Source of the DNA: a virus
IMG/VR virus record: IMGVR_UViG_3300031974_002866
Coordinates: 1 to 42,465 of that record
Direction: 5' to 3' (one strand)
DNA length: 42,465 nt
Below are positions 41,401 through 42,465 of this stretch, one piece after another. Numbering within the stretch: position 1 is the first letter of the stretch; each line of letters starts with the position of its first letter. The position numbers and the translations under genes were made by a program. Below the pieces are notes generated by a model that was given only the letters and a program-made list of their open reading frames with translations, was not told the DNA's origin and did no database searches.

Positions 41401-42465
41401 GAACAGCTCCGTATGGATACTTTGGCGCTGATGCTTCAGCGGGTAAAATGTCGCTCGTTTCCAGGAGTGCTCATCCGCTTACTTTCCAGATTGAAACCAG
41501 TGAGGTTGCTCGGTTTGATACATCCGGCAGGTTGTTGGTTGGGACTTCTAGTAGTCCTAGTGCTGGCTTGGGTCAGTATGCACGTCTTGTTGTTCAAGGT
41601 TACGTTGGCGGTCCTAACAACATGGGAACTGTCGCTATCCAGCGAGGCACAGATGCATACAGTTCGGGTGCTGGGATAGGCCGAATTACATTTAACAACA
41701 ACAGTGGAGGTACTTACGGAAACATTGAATGTATTATTGACGGAACACCTGGAACTAATGACTATCCAGGCCGCCTCGTATTCTCTACCACTGCGGATGG
41801 GGCGTCTTCTCCGACGGAGCGGATGTTAATCAAAAAAAATGGACATATTGTCTTAGATAACGGTAATGTCATTCGCTCAAATGACGATGCTGACTTTGTT
41901 GGAATTGCTGGAGGAACCTGGACTAATTCAGGTGCAAATATGTGGGTGTATGGCCCTTCACATTCTACTAACCCTAATGTAACTTTATTCAGGACAGGCT
42001 CCTCCGAGCGGATGCGCATCGACAGCTCGGGTCGGTTGTTGATTGGGACAAGTAGTGCGCGTACAAACTATTTCAACAGTTCTGCATACGGTCCAATTTT
42101 AAACTTGGAAGGAACCTCAAACTCCAACAGAGTTCTTTCGTTCATACACAATGACAACAGCGGCGGTCCACTTTTAGTACTTGGATCAACGGGTGGATCA
42201 TCAGCAGGAAGTAATACTTTGGTGGCAGCACAAGGTACACTTGGTTTTCTTTCTTTCCAGGGTGCTGACGGGTCAGAGCTGGTTGAAGCTGCAAATATTA
42301 AAGTACAAGTAGACGGCACCCCTGGCTCTAACGATATGCCAGGCCGCCTCGTATTTTCTACCACGGCGGATGGTGCGTCTTCTCCGACGGAGCGGATGAG
42401 GATTACAAGCAATGGCACTGTTTTAATTCAAATGACTGCAGCAAATAGCGCCATTAGCGGCTGCT
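38469..42465 (+). CDS. Long tail-fibre protein, 3' end beyond the window (at least 1332 aa)
   Basis: The frame opens at the ATG in GAAGATGGC and stays open to the last base, so the gene is partial at its C-terminus. It is built of typical cyanophage fibre pieces: several 'GDGSxLTGLP' turns; three 'TTxPTSPxxGDLWYxPDY' units (about residues 61, 404 and 631); two 'LTYEDVTNVDSVGLITAR' units (about 178 and 760); an 'ADADYIGQIKFAGE' domain near 260; then, from about residue 857, repeated 'ERMRIxSSGRLLIGT' units. Such ends often precede a peptidase-S74 intramolecular chaperone, which would lie outside the window. The last 1.4 kb is clearly richer in G+C than the first part. It probably carries the host-binding tip. 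Confidence 0.9.
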   Translation, partial: MAKFLSNRQRSLDVGISSYTEGSGVLTITGNTNISGIVTAIAGAAVTYYGDGSNLTNLPPASVSISTTPPTSPSPGDLWYSPDYARTLIYYNDGSSSQWIDASPFNVGILTVTNFTASNLNVTSGLNVTGVVTATSFVGDGSGLTGLANTAFINAEQVNVVGVVTASSAVFTGNVSIGGTLTYEDVTNVDSVGLITARTGVRVTTGGIEVSAGGLNVTGVSTFSSDVDISGNITSNVTIVSTDAGSSAAPELTLYRNSASPADADYIGQIKFAGESDTGVQRNYAKITGKIGDASNGTEDGILEFAHIKNGSQNISGRWNSTTLQLLNGTDLSVAGDVTATSYYGDGSNLTGLPTQGVGINTAGGSVGTGVTILDFRGAGISTVTVTAGIATLNITGGGGSGSISISTTAPTSPSAGDLWYNPDYGRTLIYYDEAEVGYGTSKQWIDSSPLTNTGILTSTNINTNNLYVTGVATATSFVGSGASLTNIPNSALDNSTVSYGGVQLSLGGSDATPAFDLTDAINYPYSSLTGITTEIVGDTTPQLGGNLDLNGSDITGTGNINITGIVTATSFEGDGSNLTGLPTQGVGINTAGGSVGTGVTILDFRGAGISTVTVAAGIATLNIEGGGSGSISISTTAPTSPTSGDLWYSPDYGRTFIYYDEAEVGYGTSKQWVDAAPFNVGILSTTNLSTNNASISGIITASSFVKSGGTSSQFLKADGSVDSSTYITSSDNISGTAGGLSGSPSITVADITATGNVSIAGTLTYEDVTNVDSVGLITARSGIHVTGGSVGIGTDSPTTITSGNTNLTLGPGSTGSQGSEIHLESSTHNGANNGANISYIGSDLYVVNRESGNLTLWTNTTERMRITSSGNFGIGDSAPGSKLTVKDTTVGGTPVQIIGANNFTYNLRSLSDGSTDGRRFDINIGSSSGQISLSNSAAEFMRLTPTGIGIGIASPDQKLHVYGNSGTTFVSVGDQTRTAPYGYFGADASAGKMSLVSRSAHPLTFQIETSEVARFDTSGRLLVGTSSSPSAGLGQYARLVVQGYVGGPNNMGTVAIQRGTDAYSSGAGIGRITFNNNSGGTYGNIECIIDGTPGTNDYPGRLVFSTTADGASSPTERMLIKKNGHIVLDNGNVIRSNDDADFVGIAGGTWTNSGANMWVYGPSHSTNPNVTLFRTGSSERMRIDSSGRLLIGTSSARTNYFNSSAYGPILNLEGTSNSNRVLSFIHNDNSGGPLLVLGSTGGSSAGSNTLVAAQGTLGFLSFQGADGSELVEAANIKVQVDGTPGSNDMPGRLVFSTTADGASSPTERMRITSNGTVLIQMTAANSAISGC
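39501..40496 (+). repeat. In-frame duplication of about 310 bases within the fibre gene
   Basis: The stretch 39501-39812 recurs at 40188-40496 with high DNA similarity, offset 687 bases at the start (229 codons) and 684 at the end because one glycine codon differs. Both encode 'GDGSNLTGLPTQGVGINTAG' through 'DEAEVGYGTSKQW'. A more diverged third relative of the second half lies at about 38649-38790. Confidence 0.85.
41742..42398 (+). repeat. Direct repeat of 84 bases in the fibre tip region
   Basis: Copies at 41742-41825 and 42315-42398 have equal length and few differences, 573 bases (191 codons) apart. They encode 'GTPGxNDxPGRLVFSTTADG' followed by ASSPTERM. The frame is kept, so a unit of 191 residues could be gained or lost by recombination. 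Confidence 0.85.

Noticed and set aside
41320-41679. Plus-strand frame of 119 codons within the fibre tip
   Set aside because: The long fibre frame reads through the whole region with recognisable ERMRI and GRLLVGT units. The other frame is a shadow of its G+C-rich codons.

Overview
The window looks like part of the structural-gene region of a T4-like contractile-tailed cyanophage (marine cyanomyovirus infecting Synechococcus or Prochlorococcus). It is AT-rich, densely packed, and every supported gene is on the + strand. The backbone follows T4 order: gp25, gp6, a giant protein in the gp7 position, gp8, gp13, gp14, gp15, gp16. Host and phage assignments come from recognised protein signatures and gene order; no database search was run.

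Region 1 (1-3800) holds small accessory genes: short conserved-looking proteins, a free-standing HNH endonuclease with its own terminator, a GT-A-type glycosyltransferase behind a consensus sigma70-type promoter, and several tiny genes of 46-57 codons. Region 2 (3816-29876) is the baseplate block: gp25, gp6, a 4022-residue protein with a YHYH-like domain and many beta-type repeats, a LamG-containing fibre-like protein, gp8, and a 2679-residue protein with a DUF4815-type start and two DUF4214-like segments. Region 3 (29879-33836) is the neck and packaging block: a 72-residue coiled-coil protein, gp13, gp14 (enlarged by repeats), gp15 (enlarged at its C-terminus) and gp16. Region 4 (33855-42465) lies where T4 would have gp17. 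It is an island of virion and fibre genes that ends in a long tail-fibre gene cut by the window edge.

T4-type late promoter motifs (xxTAAATA, mostly xATAAATA) sit 17-27 bases before many starts and are often built into the stop codon of the gene upstream. They suggest these units: gp25-gp6-giant protein; LamG fibre; gp8-DUF4815 protein-72 aa; gp13-gp14; gp15-gp16; 111 aa-108 aa; 549 aa; 71 aa; 528 aa-113 aa-long fibre.

The most notable pattern is a small kit of repeated beta-type modules spread through otherwise unrelated virion proteins: the giant protein, gp8, the DUF4815 protein, gp14, gp15 and a fibre. A second is the patchwork of duplications and a base-composition jump in the terminal fibre gene. 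No tRNA, rRNA, CRISPR array, integrase or insertion sequence was seen. No stretch longer than 300 bases lacks a gene.
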